Source: Dendrocalamus latiflorus
Lineage: Eukaryota; Streptophyta; Magnoliopsida; Poales; Poaceae
NCBI GenBank assembly: GCA_017311315.1
Contig: CM029626.1
Span: forward strand, 10,673,643 to 10,737,642
Reading direction: 5' to 3'
DNA length: 64,000 bases
The position numbers and the translations under genes are program-made. The notes beneath the pieces were generated by a model. The model worked only from the letters and a program-made list of their open reading frames with translations. It ran no database searches and was not told where the DNA came from. This document shows, piece by piece, positions 23,433 to 34,168 of the stretch. Numbering within the stretch: the stretch's first letter is position 1; each line of letters begins with the position of its first letter.

Positions 23433-24690
23433 AATACTTCATTTGAAAGTTAAATACTATAGTAAAAATCAAAAACCACTTTTAGAAACCGTTAACCACA
23501 GGCCCATACACGGCTTTGTCGCCGTATCCGGGCCGCGGTCGAAAGCAACCGGCCGGCGGCTCCACGCCACTCGCGGACCACCGCGCGCGCGCGCGGATTA
23601 GCAGCCTGTGGACCGGTGGTGCTTAACTCTTACCCTCCTTATCGTACCAGATAAGGCCTCTGCCGCCTTAATTTTGCGTACGTCTACGTCCTCTTCCGCC
23701 GGAATTAAGCCCCTGCGGTCGCCGGAAATGCATAGCTAGCCACACGGACCTGGTGACGTTTAAGTGGCGAGACATGCACGCGCCCATGCCCACAGGCTTA
23801 AACACGTGCTTTGGCCGTGAGCCACCTGGCGAGATATGGCTTAAGAAGGCAAAGCTTACTTATCCTCTTACTAGCTTTGCTAGAGCCGTGAGCGACATGG
23901 CCGCCCCGGATCGATGGGACAAAGCATGGCTTCAATGAGCAGTCAAGGCGGCGAGCCGGCCGGAATTGGAGACTAGCTAGTTAAGCGGCCGTCCCGGCAC
24001 CGAAAGAAAAAAAAAAGCTTTGGTCAACTCTTGCTACTGCTATGCACGCGTTGCGTGTAAGATCATGTCATGCATGACCATTGTTCAGATGGGGTAAACT
24101 ACCGAGTTTACCTTGCCATTGAGGTTGAGGACTCGGGGACTGGGGACCAGATGGGTGCACGCCCTGTAGCTGGTCGTGCGTAGGGAGGTAGCCCATTTGT
24201 TGCCATTTTCGATGATTTTTCTATCGATCGGGCACCTTGGACCGTCAAAACACTGTAAATTGGATGCAACGGATGGTGATGGACAAGGATGGGGTACGTT
24301 TATTCCTTCGTCCTTTCAAGTCAATTCATCGTGGACAGTTGACCTACGTGGTCTTTTTTGCTTTACTTAATTGCATGGAGATAAAGTAGTCTTGCATGGA
24401 GTCTAAATTATTGAAAATATATCACTAGCCAATTTTTTAAAAAAAATTTGACCGCAAGTTTGGATCATAGGAACATGGCATGGAGTGCATAATCTTCGCC
24501 TCTTAAAAGCAACCATAATAAAGTTCAACATTTACATCACTTCCATTTGTTTCAAAAATATTACTTCCTTTTGTATTTTAAGTTATATTTTCAATTGTGC
24601 CTACACCCAAATTAAATGTGGTGTCTAGCAGACGGAATTGAATTGGTCTAATTTAGGACTTTCCAATCGATTTTTATCTTACCTAATTCT
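23433..24690. other. Intergenic
   Basis: No gene recognised. 23510-23600 and 23680-23990 are GC-richer, without motif-bearing frames. 24400-24690 is AT-rich. Confidence 0.4.
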
Positions 24691-24699
24691 ATCTACGCC

Positions 24700-24895
24700 C
24701 AGGGGGATAATACCGAAACAGTCCTTTCCTTTTTTCTGATCATAGAGGAGCCGTATGAAGCTAAGGTTTCATGTACGGTTTTGCAATAGCGGTGGGAGCT
24801 GTGATGTTATTATCGACTATGATTATCTAACAGTTCAAGTACAGTTGATATAGTTGAAGCACAGCCAAAATATGGTTTTTTTGGATGGAATCTTT
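24700..24895 (+). pseudogene. ndhA: Nuclear plastid insertion: 3' end of ndhA intron plus start of exon 2
   Basis: gaggagccgtatgaag ... catgtacggtt at about 24747-24782 has the stem sequence of a group II intron domain V. About 80 bp later one frame reads VDIVEAQPKYGFFGWN, matching the start of plastid ndhA exon 2 (NAD(P)H dehydrogenase subunit 1). The similarity stops after the tggaatctttgg words near 24893 and a stop follows where the plastid gene continues. Extra bases in the T run break the frame. The left edge is approximate. It is a non-functional NUPT fragment. Confidence 0.75.
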
Positions 24896-24899
24896 GGTA

Positions 24900-25720
24900 A
24901 ACGGACTTTGCATGCACCTGAGAAAGACTTTGTGGTAGTATGTATTTGACCAAAATTATCCTTTTGAAACATATTAGCTGCCATACATAGATTTGAGCAA
25001 AAAAAAGGTGCGAAAAAAGAATGACCAAATGTCTCGATCAAATATTCTAAACTGCAATTTAAAAGGTATTGGAGCCAAACCACTTGAAAAGAGCAGCGGA
25101 GAGAGAGGGACAGCGAGACAGCAAAGACATGGAGCGCAGCAAAAGAAGATATATTGGATCTCTTTTTTCAGCTTTTAAAAGTTATTTTTAGTTTTTTTTA
25201 TAGTAATTAACTTTCAAGCAGAGTATCTTTTTAAGATAGAACCTACAAGTTCATTGTAATACATACTGTAGCGACTTTATTTATATCGGCTAAAACCGCA
25301 CATGAGTTTCTGTTACTCCATACTCTTTCTCTCACGAATAGACTAAAAGTCATAAACCGCAGCTATAAACCATAAGCCGAAGCCAAAAATAATCAGACAA
25401 GAGAGATCAGACAAGTGCAACTTGAGGGAAGCGGTGAATAGAGGAGAAAGCGAGTTAGCTAGAGAAATTAGGAGAGTGAGGAAGCGAAACAAAGAGCTTA
25501 TTCATATTGGCTTTTGCTTGTAGCTTTTGGTTGCGACTGATGAATAGTAGCAACTGATAGAAATGGCTAATAAATAGTAGTGAATTATATAAAAAAGACA
25601 GTGCAACAAAAGACACTACAACATTTGGACCGTCATTCGACTTATAAAATTGTGATATAATAAAATACAAAGTACGTTATATATATGAAAAATGGAAAAT
25701 GGCGATTGATAAATAGTGGT
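24900..25720. other. Intergenic upstream of the ZHD gene, AT-rich repeats
   Basis: 25290-25760 carries ataaaccgc/ataagccg and gcttataaa words like those of the dispersed AT-rich MITE-like family. No gene recognised. Confidence 0.4.
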
Positions 25721-25737
25721 GGCTTATAAAAACGGTT

Positions 25738-25980
25738 TATAAAAGCTAAGACATTTATATTAACTTCTACTTTTAGATATAGAAATCATAAATAGAAATT
25801 AATATAGACAGGTCCAAAGTGACATCATCACCTAGGCGCTGCAGCAAGCGGCTTGCCCCTGAAGCCTTCCTGCAGCGGCGCGTCAAAACTGGTAGCCAGA
25901 TGGTGTCCACACTCTCCTTTCTTATCCTTCCATCCCGGTCTTAACCTTGCTAGGCCCCTCTTAGCCTCCTTCCATCCTCA
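25738..25980 (+). promoter_or_regulatory. Possible ZHD core promoter and leader
   Basis: A TATA-like tataaaag lies at 25738-25745, 317 bp before the ATG; a second ttataaaaa is at 25723-25731. A pyrimidine-rich stretch (about 25910-25980) follows, as in many grass promoters and leaders. The TATA sits in MITE-like DNA, so whether it is used is uncertain. Confidence 0.35.
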
Positions 25981-26061
25981 AGAAACACACACAAACCAAA
26001 GCCCAGACAAGAAAAGAAGGAACGCTAAGTAGCTAGCTAGGCAAGCCGGACGCCAGCGACC

Positions 26062-26886
26062 ATGGACTTCGACGACCATGACGACGGCGACGAGGAGATG
26101 CCGCCGATGCCGGTGAGCTCGAGCTACGAGACACCGCCGCAGTCGGGGCTTGGTGGTGGTGGGATGGCGCCCAAGCCTCCTGGCGAGCCCGGCAGCCGTG
26201 CCAAGGTTCCGGGCTGCGGCGGCGGCAGGTACCGCGAGTGCCTCAAGAACCACGCGGTTGGTATCGGAGGGCACGCCGTGGACGGCTGCGGCCAGTTCAT
26301 GGCTGCCGGCGAGGAGGGCACCATCGACGCGCTCCGCTGCGCCGCGTGCAACTGCCACCGCAACTTCCACCGGAAGGAGTCCGACTCCCCCGCCGCCGAG
26401 GGCTCGCCCTTCTCCCCCACTGCAGCCGCCGCCTACGGCGCCGCGCTGCACCCCCAGTTCTCCCCGTACTACCGCACCCCGGCGGGCTACCTGCACAACA
26501 ACCAGCACCACATCGCAGCGGCGGCGGCCGCAGCCGCAGGTCACCCTCAGCGGCCGCTTGCGCTCCCTTCCACCTCCCACAGCGGCCGAGACGACGCCGA
26601 CGACCTGTCCGGCATGGCGGGGCCCGTGTCGGCTGTGGGGCCGCTGAGCGGCATGTCCTTCGGCGCCGGCCCGTCCGGCTCCGGCTCCGGCAAGAAGCGG
26701 TTCCGCACCAAGTTCACCCAAGAGCAGAAGGACAAGATGCTGGCGTTCGCGGAGAGCGTGGGGTGGCGCATCCAGAAGCACGACGAGGCCGCCATGCAGC
26801 AGTTCTGCGACGAGGTCGGCGTCAAGCGCCACGTCCTCAAGGTGTGGATGCACAACAACAAGCACACCCTCGGCAAGAAGCCGTAG
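26062..26886 (+). CDS. ZHD1: Zinc-finger homeodomain transcription factor (ZF-HD class)
   Basis: Single-exon 274-residue protein, as usual for ZHDs. It acts in the nucleus: the zinc-finger domain mediates dimerisation and the homeodomain binds DNA. An acidic N-terminus is followed by the ZF-HD dimerisation domain at about residues 56-106 (RYRECLKNHA ... NCHRNFHRK, with Cys60, Cys76, Cys93, Cys96, Cys98 and His residues). A low-complexity linker with an alanine run (151-158) leads to the homeodomain at about 211-272 (KKRFRTKFTQEQKDKM ... VWMHNNKHTLGKK). It closely matches rice ZHD1/ZHD2, linked to leaf rolling; I cannot separate the two paralogues, and the literature and protein databases number them differently. 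The start at 26062 has a good context (gcgaccATGG) and gives the conserved MDFDDHD N-terminus. Residue 78 is Gln where I recall Glu in relatives. Confidence 0.95.
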   Translation: MDFDDHDDGDEEMPPMPVSSSYETPPQSGLGGGGMAPKPPGEPGSRAKVPGCGGGRYRECLKNHAVGIGGHAVDGCGQFMAAGEEGTIDALRCAACNCHRNFHRKESDSPAAEGSPFSPTAAAAYGAALHPQFSPYYRTPAGYLHNNQHHIAAAAAAAAGHPQRPLALPSTSHSGRDDADDLSGMAGPVSAVGPLSGMSFGAGPSGSGSGKKRFRTKFTQEQKDKMLAFAESVGWRIQKHDEAAMQQFCDEVGVKRHVLKVWMHNNKHTLGKKP

Positions 26887-28092
26887 CATTTGACCCCCTC
26901 GTCCGCATGCACAAAAAAGCCCGTGCGGGCGCGCATGCATCCCAGAGCTGATGGATCGATCGACCATGGCTAGCCTCCGGTAGGTACCTGCTGCATCTTG
27001 TTTATTGAGCATTCGACTTTGACGTTCGCGTGCATGGTGGCTCTTAGGTTAAGTTGTAGCGAGCGTTCGTTCTCGGCTTTAGGTGGTTCTTTTTCTTTTT
27101 TAACTGTTGCTCGTGTTGTTTAATTCCTATGGCATGGCCATTTGCCGATTTGGTTCTTCTTGGGAATGTACTTGATGTTGCGACTGATCGATCAGCCGGC
27201 GAGGAATTGTATCTGGGGATTGGGGTTGCATGGATTCCGTGTATGTACTCTTATATTTTTTGTGGTTGGGACCTGCGAGCTGGGGTAATTTTACTCATGA
27301 ATCGGGCCATTCCTGTAGGTTGTCTTGGCTAACAGTAGTAGAAGTTAGCTACTGCCACTCCTAAAGAAGATAGGCAACTGTTGCATTCCCTTCTCTCCCG
27401 GTTGTCTTCTCTCCACACCTCTCTCTTGGTTTTTCACATTTGCATTGCTTGTTCTTCACCCGGGCATGGAGTAGTTTAATTGTGCTCAGATTAATGCTGC
27501 CTAGCTCCCATTCCAAACAACCAAAGGCGTTTCTACACCGCTTTGATCCATGCACTAACACACTCCATGACGTGTTCTTTGCTCTTGAAGTTAATACGCG
27601 CAACCGCTTGCTCAAGCTGTATCCGCATTAACTCCCTCCCCCATCTGGTGAGCACTGTTAAGGCTTTCTTGACACGCAGCCAGGGTTCAGAGATAGCACA
27701 GCACGCATGCAATGCAGCCCAGGCGTCGTGTCGTCTCTCGCTCACTTCCTTCGCTCCGTGCCGTATTTACTTCGGCGCCTGGCCAGCACCTTTCCGTTTT
27801 TGCTCTCGTCATCGCCTCTAATACTAGAACATGGATGCGGTCGTTGCATTCACTACTCGGCTAGCCATGGACCGAGAGGCTCGAACACACATTTATGACG
27901 ACTTCCACCTTATGATATGGAGTATATGCTCACATCTCACCTGGCTTACGACGTAACCAGAGTAGTGTATTGAATTGGCACTGCGCGAGAGGAATTAAGA
28001 AGACCGCCGTACCGGGAGGAGGCAGCCTTGGCAGGTTGTCATGTGGAAGTCCGGGACGGAAAACGGAGACTGAACACTCGTATTGTTGCTAG
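26887..28092. other. ZHD 3' flank and intergenic DNA
   Basis: The 3' UTR probably covers the first few hundred bases, but I see no clear polyadenylation signal. The rest has no recognised gene; small frames at 27361-27900 overlap on both strands. Confidence 0.4.
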
Positions 28093-28846
28093 TGTAAGAT
28101 CTGACTCTCGCCTCATGTCTAGCTTCAATTAGATTTACTTCTCGGGCCACATATTCAAACGGGCTGAATACAACTAAGCCTACAGAGGAATTGGATCTTC
28201 TCCCTAAAAGACTAGTCCAATGGGTAAATTCCCTCTCACACTTATAAGTTATGCTTTTCTTTTCCCACAATCAGTGTGGGACTATTTCCTCCTTCTCACA
28301 TATTAGTTGTGCACTTCTGCGACCATGATGTCCAAAGAGATGTTAGGCGTCTGGGCTCTGATACCAAATGTTAGATCGGACCCTAGCCGTATAATTAGGT
28401 CCAATCGGGTTTACTCCACGAGCCCCAGGTCCAAACGGGCTGAACACAACTAAACCCAAGGAGCAACATACTTACAAGTGGTATTAGGTCTTTTTTTCTT
28501 TAAAAGACTAGTTCAATAGGTAATGTCTCATTCACACTTATAGCCCTGATCAATTCGGTTTCGGCTTCTGGCTTCTGGTTTATTTTTCACTATTCATAAG
28601 TTTCGTCTTTTTCTGAACTTTTGGCTTTTTGTTGAGCTTTTTTGCCGGTTCTTTTTTTTCCCGTATTTGTTTGTATTATACGTAATGTGCTAGCATATTT
28701 TTTTTGTTTTTAATTTTTTAAATTTAATTATGCTAAATAAGTCTCTGTCAGCTACAGTGCTTTTTTCAGCCAGCTACAGTGTTTTCAGCCATAAGCCATG
28801 AGCTTTTCAGCCGAACCGATCACCACCTAAATTATGCTTCTCCACT
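28093..28846 (-). mobile_element. Very small TRIM with nested MITE in one LTR
   Basis: LTRs are 28093-28300 (208 bp) and 28369-28542 continued at 28828-28846. The interior is only 68 bp (28301-28368). Next to the second LTR, minus strand, is TTTGGTATCAGAGC, an initiator-tRNA-Met primer-binding site, so the right LTR is the 5' one. The right LTR is interrupted by the MITE at 28543-28827 and its far end is lost to a second AT-rich repeat, so no TSD can be checked. Confidence 0.7.
28543..28827. mobile_element. AT-rich MITE inserted in TRIM LTR, TA duplication
   Basis: Comparison with the intact LTR at 28093-28300 gives the exact gap: cactta-TA before and TA-aattatgc after, i.e. a TA duplication (28541-28542 and 28828-28829). 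The ends are loosely inverted (GCCCTGATCAATTCGG and CCGAACCGATCACCACC). The interior has ctatt(c/t)ataa(g/a)ttt and agctacagtg words shared with 49030-49280. Confidence 0.55.
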
Positions 28847-29110
28847 TATTTTGGCCTTAGTTTCTAGTTTCTAGCTTAATTTTTACTATTTCTAAATTTT
28901 GTCTTTTTTGGCTTTTCGCTTTTTTAGCTTTTTTGCCGATTCTTTTTTCTATTCGTTTATATTGTCTATGATAGTTTGACCTGTTTCTTTCTATTTTAAA
29001 TTTTTTTAAATTTAATTACACCAAATAAATCACTATCAGGTATGGTACAATTTTAATCAGCTACAGTAAAATTTTAGCTATAAATTATTTTTTCAGTTTA
29101 AATTAGCGGC
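28846..29110. repeat. Second copy of the AT-rich MITE-like family
   Basis: Repeats the ttttactatttctaaatttt, tttgccgattctttttt and accaaataaatcac words of the previous element in the same order, about 20 bp away. The ends are not defined. Confidence 0.5.
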
Positions 29111-29551
29111 AGTTATTTTTTCAGTCCAAATTAGCGGCACATTAGGATGCCTGCACTGCGATGCGTGAGCTGTCGTAGCGGCACGGCAAAGCCTGGTGCG
29201 GTGAGAGAGAGAGAGAGAGAGGGAGCTGAGGCAGCTGCCAGCAGCTAGTGAAAATGCAGTGACCTTTCCACACTCTCTTGTGGCTCCTCATGTGGCCTTA
29301 GCTTGCATACATTGCAGCTATGGAAGCCGGCCAGCCATGTTGATGCCTGCCTTGACGGCCGGACACATGTCCCTGGTGCAGGCTAGCTAGCTAGCTAGGC
29401 GCTATAGGTTAGGCGTGGGCAGTGGCAGCAGAATCTGATGAAGGGTTGCAAACTTTTGTTCTCTAACGCAGAACTGCGCAGGCTGGCTTCTGACATGTGG
29501 GCCCGGTAGTGCGGCGCACACCGGTGCCGCCTGCCCCGAGTGGAAACGGAT

Positions 29552-29656
29552 CCTCTGACGTAACGTCAGGTGACGTTGGGTCACTGACGCGTGGGCCCTA
29601 CGAGTCGTGGGGCCCACGCGTCAGTGACCCAACGTCACCTGACGTTACATCAGAGA
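29552..29656. mobile_element. Near-perfect 47-bp-arm hairpin (MITE-like)
   Basis: The arms 29552-29598 and 29610-29656 are inverted copies with two mismatches around an 11-bp loop (29599-29609). They share gggcccac/gtgggccc and gtcactgac words with 22319-22414. Flanks show no obvious duplication. Confidence 0.75.
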
Positions 29657-29699
29657 GCCCTGGCTGCCCGGGGGGCGGCAAGGGTTGGGGGCCGGGCTA

Positions 29700-31690
29700 G
29701 GCTAGCCCAGTGTGCTTCTATGGTACTCCACTACGTTGGTATTCATGGAATCCAACAGCTGTGGTCCCTTGAGCATTTCGCCTTAGGGGAAAAAAACTGA
29801 CATTGTTTTTCGGAGAGAGCGCTATAGCTGCTTTGTATTCTGAATCTATGCTTTGCTATGCTGCATGCATGGCCTGAGCCGAATTCGGGACAGGTACGAT
29901 AGACTTTTATTGCATAGTCTTGTTTTCCCTACCGTTGAATCAATTTCTGTGTTTTTGCAACATGGTTGGCTTGGGAATTGCCACCCGTGTCTTGATCTGG
30001 CTTAGATCTTGCAAATGATATGCAGAGTTGTGGAACATGCTCATAATGTGTATTACTCCAGGCGATATAATGCAAACTCAGTTGCAAACTGCCAACTAAT
30101 GGCGATACTGCTTGTCATCAATATTAACCGTTACAAATTATATGTTTAGACACGGTCACGCAAGTACATATTTGGTGCGAGGTTGCGAACTCTGTTTTCG
30201 TTGTGGGAATAAACCGCGCGTTCATTGGTCATATCACAGGAAGCTGACATCTCCAGAGTCAAACCAATAACGACATTAGTTTTCCTTATGACGCTAGCTA
30301 GCATCATATATATGATCCATTGAATGGATGATATTTCTCTTCCACGACGACCCAACAGCGCTCATATATATCTATAGCAGAAATTCCATGGTATCACTCA
30401 GAGACGCGGCAATAACGGTAGCAAGTTGCAGTAGAAAGCAAATAAGATGTCTTAAATGAGAAAGGGACGTGTGTTGATTCTAAACCAATATCCATTGATG
30501 CTTATTCAAGGATGAAACACAATATAAGGAACGAGTTTGTTTCTTAACACGGTTTTCTCCCCCCTTTTTTCTTTTTTCTTTTTTCTTTTTTCTTTACATT
30601 ATATGTATTTTCTATTTTTTTCTTTCATCTATTTTAATTGAATATCTTAGAAAAAAACTAATAGCCGTACGTTATAGTACCATTTCAACCAAAAGTTATA
30701 GTCCAAAATCACAGCACTTTGAAAGCTGCTCGGGACCGTTTGAACTTTTTGCAATCATCATTCACAACTGTGAAATTTTATTGGTGGGGACCGCTCTTGC
30801 AGCATCTGCAAAATGCACGGTCCCGGGCAACGATACATGTTTCGTGATCGATCTTAATCCATCAGAAGGCTACGACGCAGGTTCTTCTCCAAATTAACAT
30901 CGATCACAAACAGTATGTGTACGTACGTTGCTCCGAGCTTACGAGTCTAAGATCTGGGCATGCGATGCCTGTTTTTGCCGCACTTTATATGTATAGTAGT
31001 TCTACATGGGCTAGATCATATCACCGCCTCGTTCCATCAGACACGTGGGCCCAACTGCATGCATGTTAGTGATTACTTACTAGTATCTGCACGAGGCACG
31101 GAGGCAGCCGACCAAGAGAGTTTGCTGTGCATGCATGGGTCGATCGTCCTACGATGCCTTGCTTTCTCATGTGGCATTCTGTTGTGCCACGACATTTAAG
31201 GATGGGGTCAAATCAACAATGAGACTGTTTCACTTCCAATCAGTCCAGATTTCATGCAGCTGCAACAGGCGTTATCGGCGCCGCGCGTGCAGAAATGCCA
31301 ACATCACGGGATGCTTCTCGACCTCTAAAGGCTTAGCTAAAGCGTCACTAGTGATCACCACTGTTACGCCAATTCGTCTTGTTGTTCCCTGACACTGACT
31401 CGACAGAATTTAGGGATCCGGTCAAAGACGCGGTGCCTGTGGGACCCAGCGGCTCGATCGGTAGCAACACGACCAAATGGCAGCAGCGGGTCATGCACGC
31501 ACTCGATCACGCGTAGTTGCAACTTTCGTGTGGGCTGTGGTCGCAACTCACGAGGACGTGCATGGAACCGGATCCTCTTGACTTGCAGGAGTAAAGTCAG
31601 AGACGAACGGTGAAAAAAAGAAAAAAAAGAAAGAGGAGGGTTAGTGGGCTGTCTAGAGAGGGAGATAGGACCTTCCACCTCCCACCTTAG
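29700..31690. other. Intergenic
   Basis: No gene recognised. A pyrimidine-rich ttttttctt repeat lies at 30550-30595. Reading frames are short and without motifs. Confidence 0.4.
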
Positions 31691-31699
31691 GTCCAAACC

Positions 31700-33664
31700 G
31701 GCTCAACCAAAGGCCCAACCGTCCCCCCTTTTTCCCTAACCCTAGGCTGCCCCCTGTGGCCGCCACTCCTTTCCCCATATGCCTCCTCTCTCCCTTACGT
31801 CCTTTTCCCCCTGCTGGAAAGAAGGGAAGGAAGGAAGGAGGGAGGAAAGGATTTGTTGCGAAGACGACCTAGATTTGGAATTCCCACCTTTCCTCTCTGT
31901 TTTAGGATGATCTTAGGCATTTAGCTTGTCATCAAGGATGGATCATCTAGTGGAAACCGTCGTTCTACGCTTAATCGGTGTTCTACGCATAGTCCGATTG
32001 GGCGGTGCTACTATTTGGATGGTTTAGGCGACCAAGACGTTTTTTCCTGAAGAACCTATGAATAGAAAAGTTGTAGAGGACTCAGAGACCTAGTTTCTGT
32101 TTTTTCCATAATTTTTGGACAAGTGGATTTGGCGCAATAGAGGTTGAAGTTTGTTGTATAGCAGAGTTGGTTTCAGGATTCAGTTTCTGTTCGTAGGCAG
32201 GTTCAGAGGCTCTAATGTTTTTTATGAATTTTCTCATAATAACAGAAGTTGTAGATAATGTTGCAATATAGCTGCTGATAAAAGTTAGTAGTGTACTATC
32301 GTTCATGGTCAGTAGAAGTTCGCTAGTTAGAACTCAAAGGCAGATTATGTCCTCCATTTTCCAATTGTGAATTACGCCCTTTTAACGACAGAATAAAATT
32401 ATGGTGTCTTCGTAAAAGTTGTAGCTTTCGTTCTGTAGATTTAAAAATTGCTATTTATTTTTGTGGTCCGTTTAGTGGATAAAAAGATACAAAAAAAGAT
32501 AGGCAGCGCTGCTGCAATGAGCTGAGCATCAGAACGGCAGTTTGAGAGGGAGTTGTCGGGTTTCGAGCATAGTGGCGTTTGACCTTTCAGTTATAAATGT
32601 TATATTGAGGTTTTTGTGCTGAGTGGTGATTTGTGAATATGTGACTTTGCTCCTGACCATGCTTGAGTCCTTTGCCCCTTCGGTAGGGGCAAGTAAACTT
32701 AGTGGTTGTTGCTACAGCCTAACTTATTAAATTTACTACCTTCACCATAATTGTTGATGTTTGGTAATTAATCCACTTTTAAATAAATATTCCCTACTGT
32801 GTTATATGCCTTATTTTACATATTATTGTCCATGTGGTTATATTCCCTAATAAATCAATCGTGGCCATATCATGCATGTCATAATATGTCATTTGCATTG
32901 AAGCTATGTCACCGCATCTAGCCGCGACTATGCCGGTACAACATCGTACATTGTTGTAGTACGATGCGCACTCTTATGTTGCCATGTAAGAGTTCAGTGG
33001 ATCATTTGCATACATATGCATTTCATGAGGATAATCCTTGTCCTGAGATCTTAAGAGGTATTGACTCGTGAGAGTCACTTGTGTCAGGGAGTATTATCTT
33101 GTGGTTGCTGTTGATAGGAGTTGTGGTTTTGGATATAAATAAGGCTATAGTGTGGATGATGATAATTAATTGTTAATGCTGTATCATTGTACCACGAGTT
33201 GTTATTTTGACGCTTAATCATCTGCAATTTAATTAGCTTATTAAACAGTTTACTTGCTGAAATTTTATCTCACTCTTGTATTCTCTCTCCGATGTGATCC
33301 TTGAGCATGCTTGGAAAGGGTAGAGCAGCATGGCACCATTACATAAGTCTTCATGAGTTTTGCTGTAATAAGTTAGAGGATTTTTAATCATTTATTTCTC
33401 TCAGTTGTTGAGCATTATATCTTAATAATGCTAGATCGTGATTGGCTTTAGTAGGGTTTGAGCATTCAAAGCTAGGTTGATAAAGGATGTTATTGCACAG
33501 TTTTATATTCTTATGCTGTTTTACTCTCTCATTATATATTATGTTGTCATGCTTCCGTGTAGCCCTTTTTTCTAGGAAGGTACTACCGTGTTTTCTTTAT
33601 AATCCAACTGGTTGTAAATATAGTTTGATAGCATTCCCAGCTAATGTGGTTCATGGAGCGTTAC
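31700..33664 (+). repeat. Probable Ty3-gypsy-type LTR (solo or truncated)
   Basis: Long non-coding sequence with a GC-rich start and a characteristic gttgtagaggactcagagacc block (32072-32093), ending in GGAGCGTTACA at 33664. This layout resembles long gypsy LTRs of grasses. I could not find the left TG end, a TSD, PBS or PPT. Confidence 0.4.
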
Positions 33665-33679
33665 AACCGGCCATCTCTT

Positions 33680-33922
33680 TGTTGAGAAACCGTCGCTGGC
33701 GACCAGTCCGAACGATTCCTCTGCTTAGAACAAGAACGAATCAATCATAGAATCACAGAGAGAATAGATTGAACACACAGAGAGATAGAGAGAACTCCTG
33801 GTCTTTCTTTATTGCTTTCATTCATGTGTACATAATGAGGGGGGTATGGCTCTCTATTTATAGTCTACGGTGGGGTGCCCAAATATGCCAGGACTCTTGG
33901 CCATGGGCCCAGTTTCCTAACA
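33680..33922 (-). repeat. 3' LTR of the truncated copia element
   Basis: This 243-bp LTR is TGTTAGGAAA ... TTCTCAACA in element orientation. A TATA motif (tataaata, minus strand, 33854-33861) lies inside. Confidence 0.85.
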
Positions 33923-34168
33923 CTCCCCCTTGGGCACTCACCCAACATGCTCATGCCTCGTCAAAACTCCATAAAAACCCAGTGGGAAAAATTTGGAGAA
34001 AGAGTACATGATACATGTGATGATGCGATGCACGAATTGCCTCGTTAAAAACCTTGGTCGAGAAACTTCATGGAAAACTCGTCAAGGGAAAAAGAGTACA
34101 ATTCACCCAAATTCATTTGGTCTGCAAGACCTTATTTTTGGGTACTTAATCTTCATGATCAAGATTTA

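Noticed and set aside
26150..27012. Frames overlapping the ZHD gene, including a 344-codon one on the minus strand
   Set aside because: GC-rich shadows of the ZHD coding sequence, without homology.
29225..29255. miR167-like word (agctgccagca)
   Set aside because: Only 11 bases match and the mature sequence and star arm are absent.
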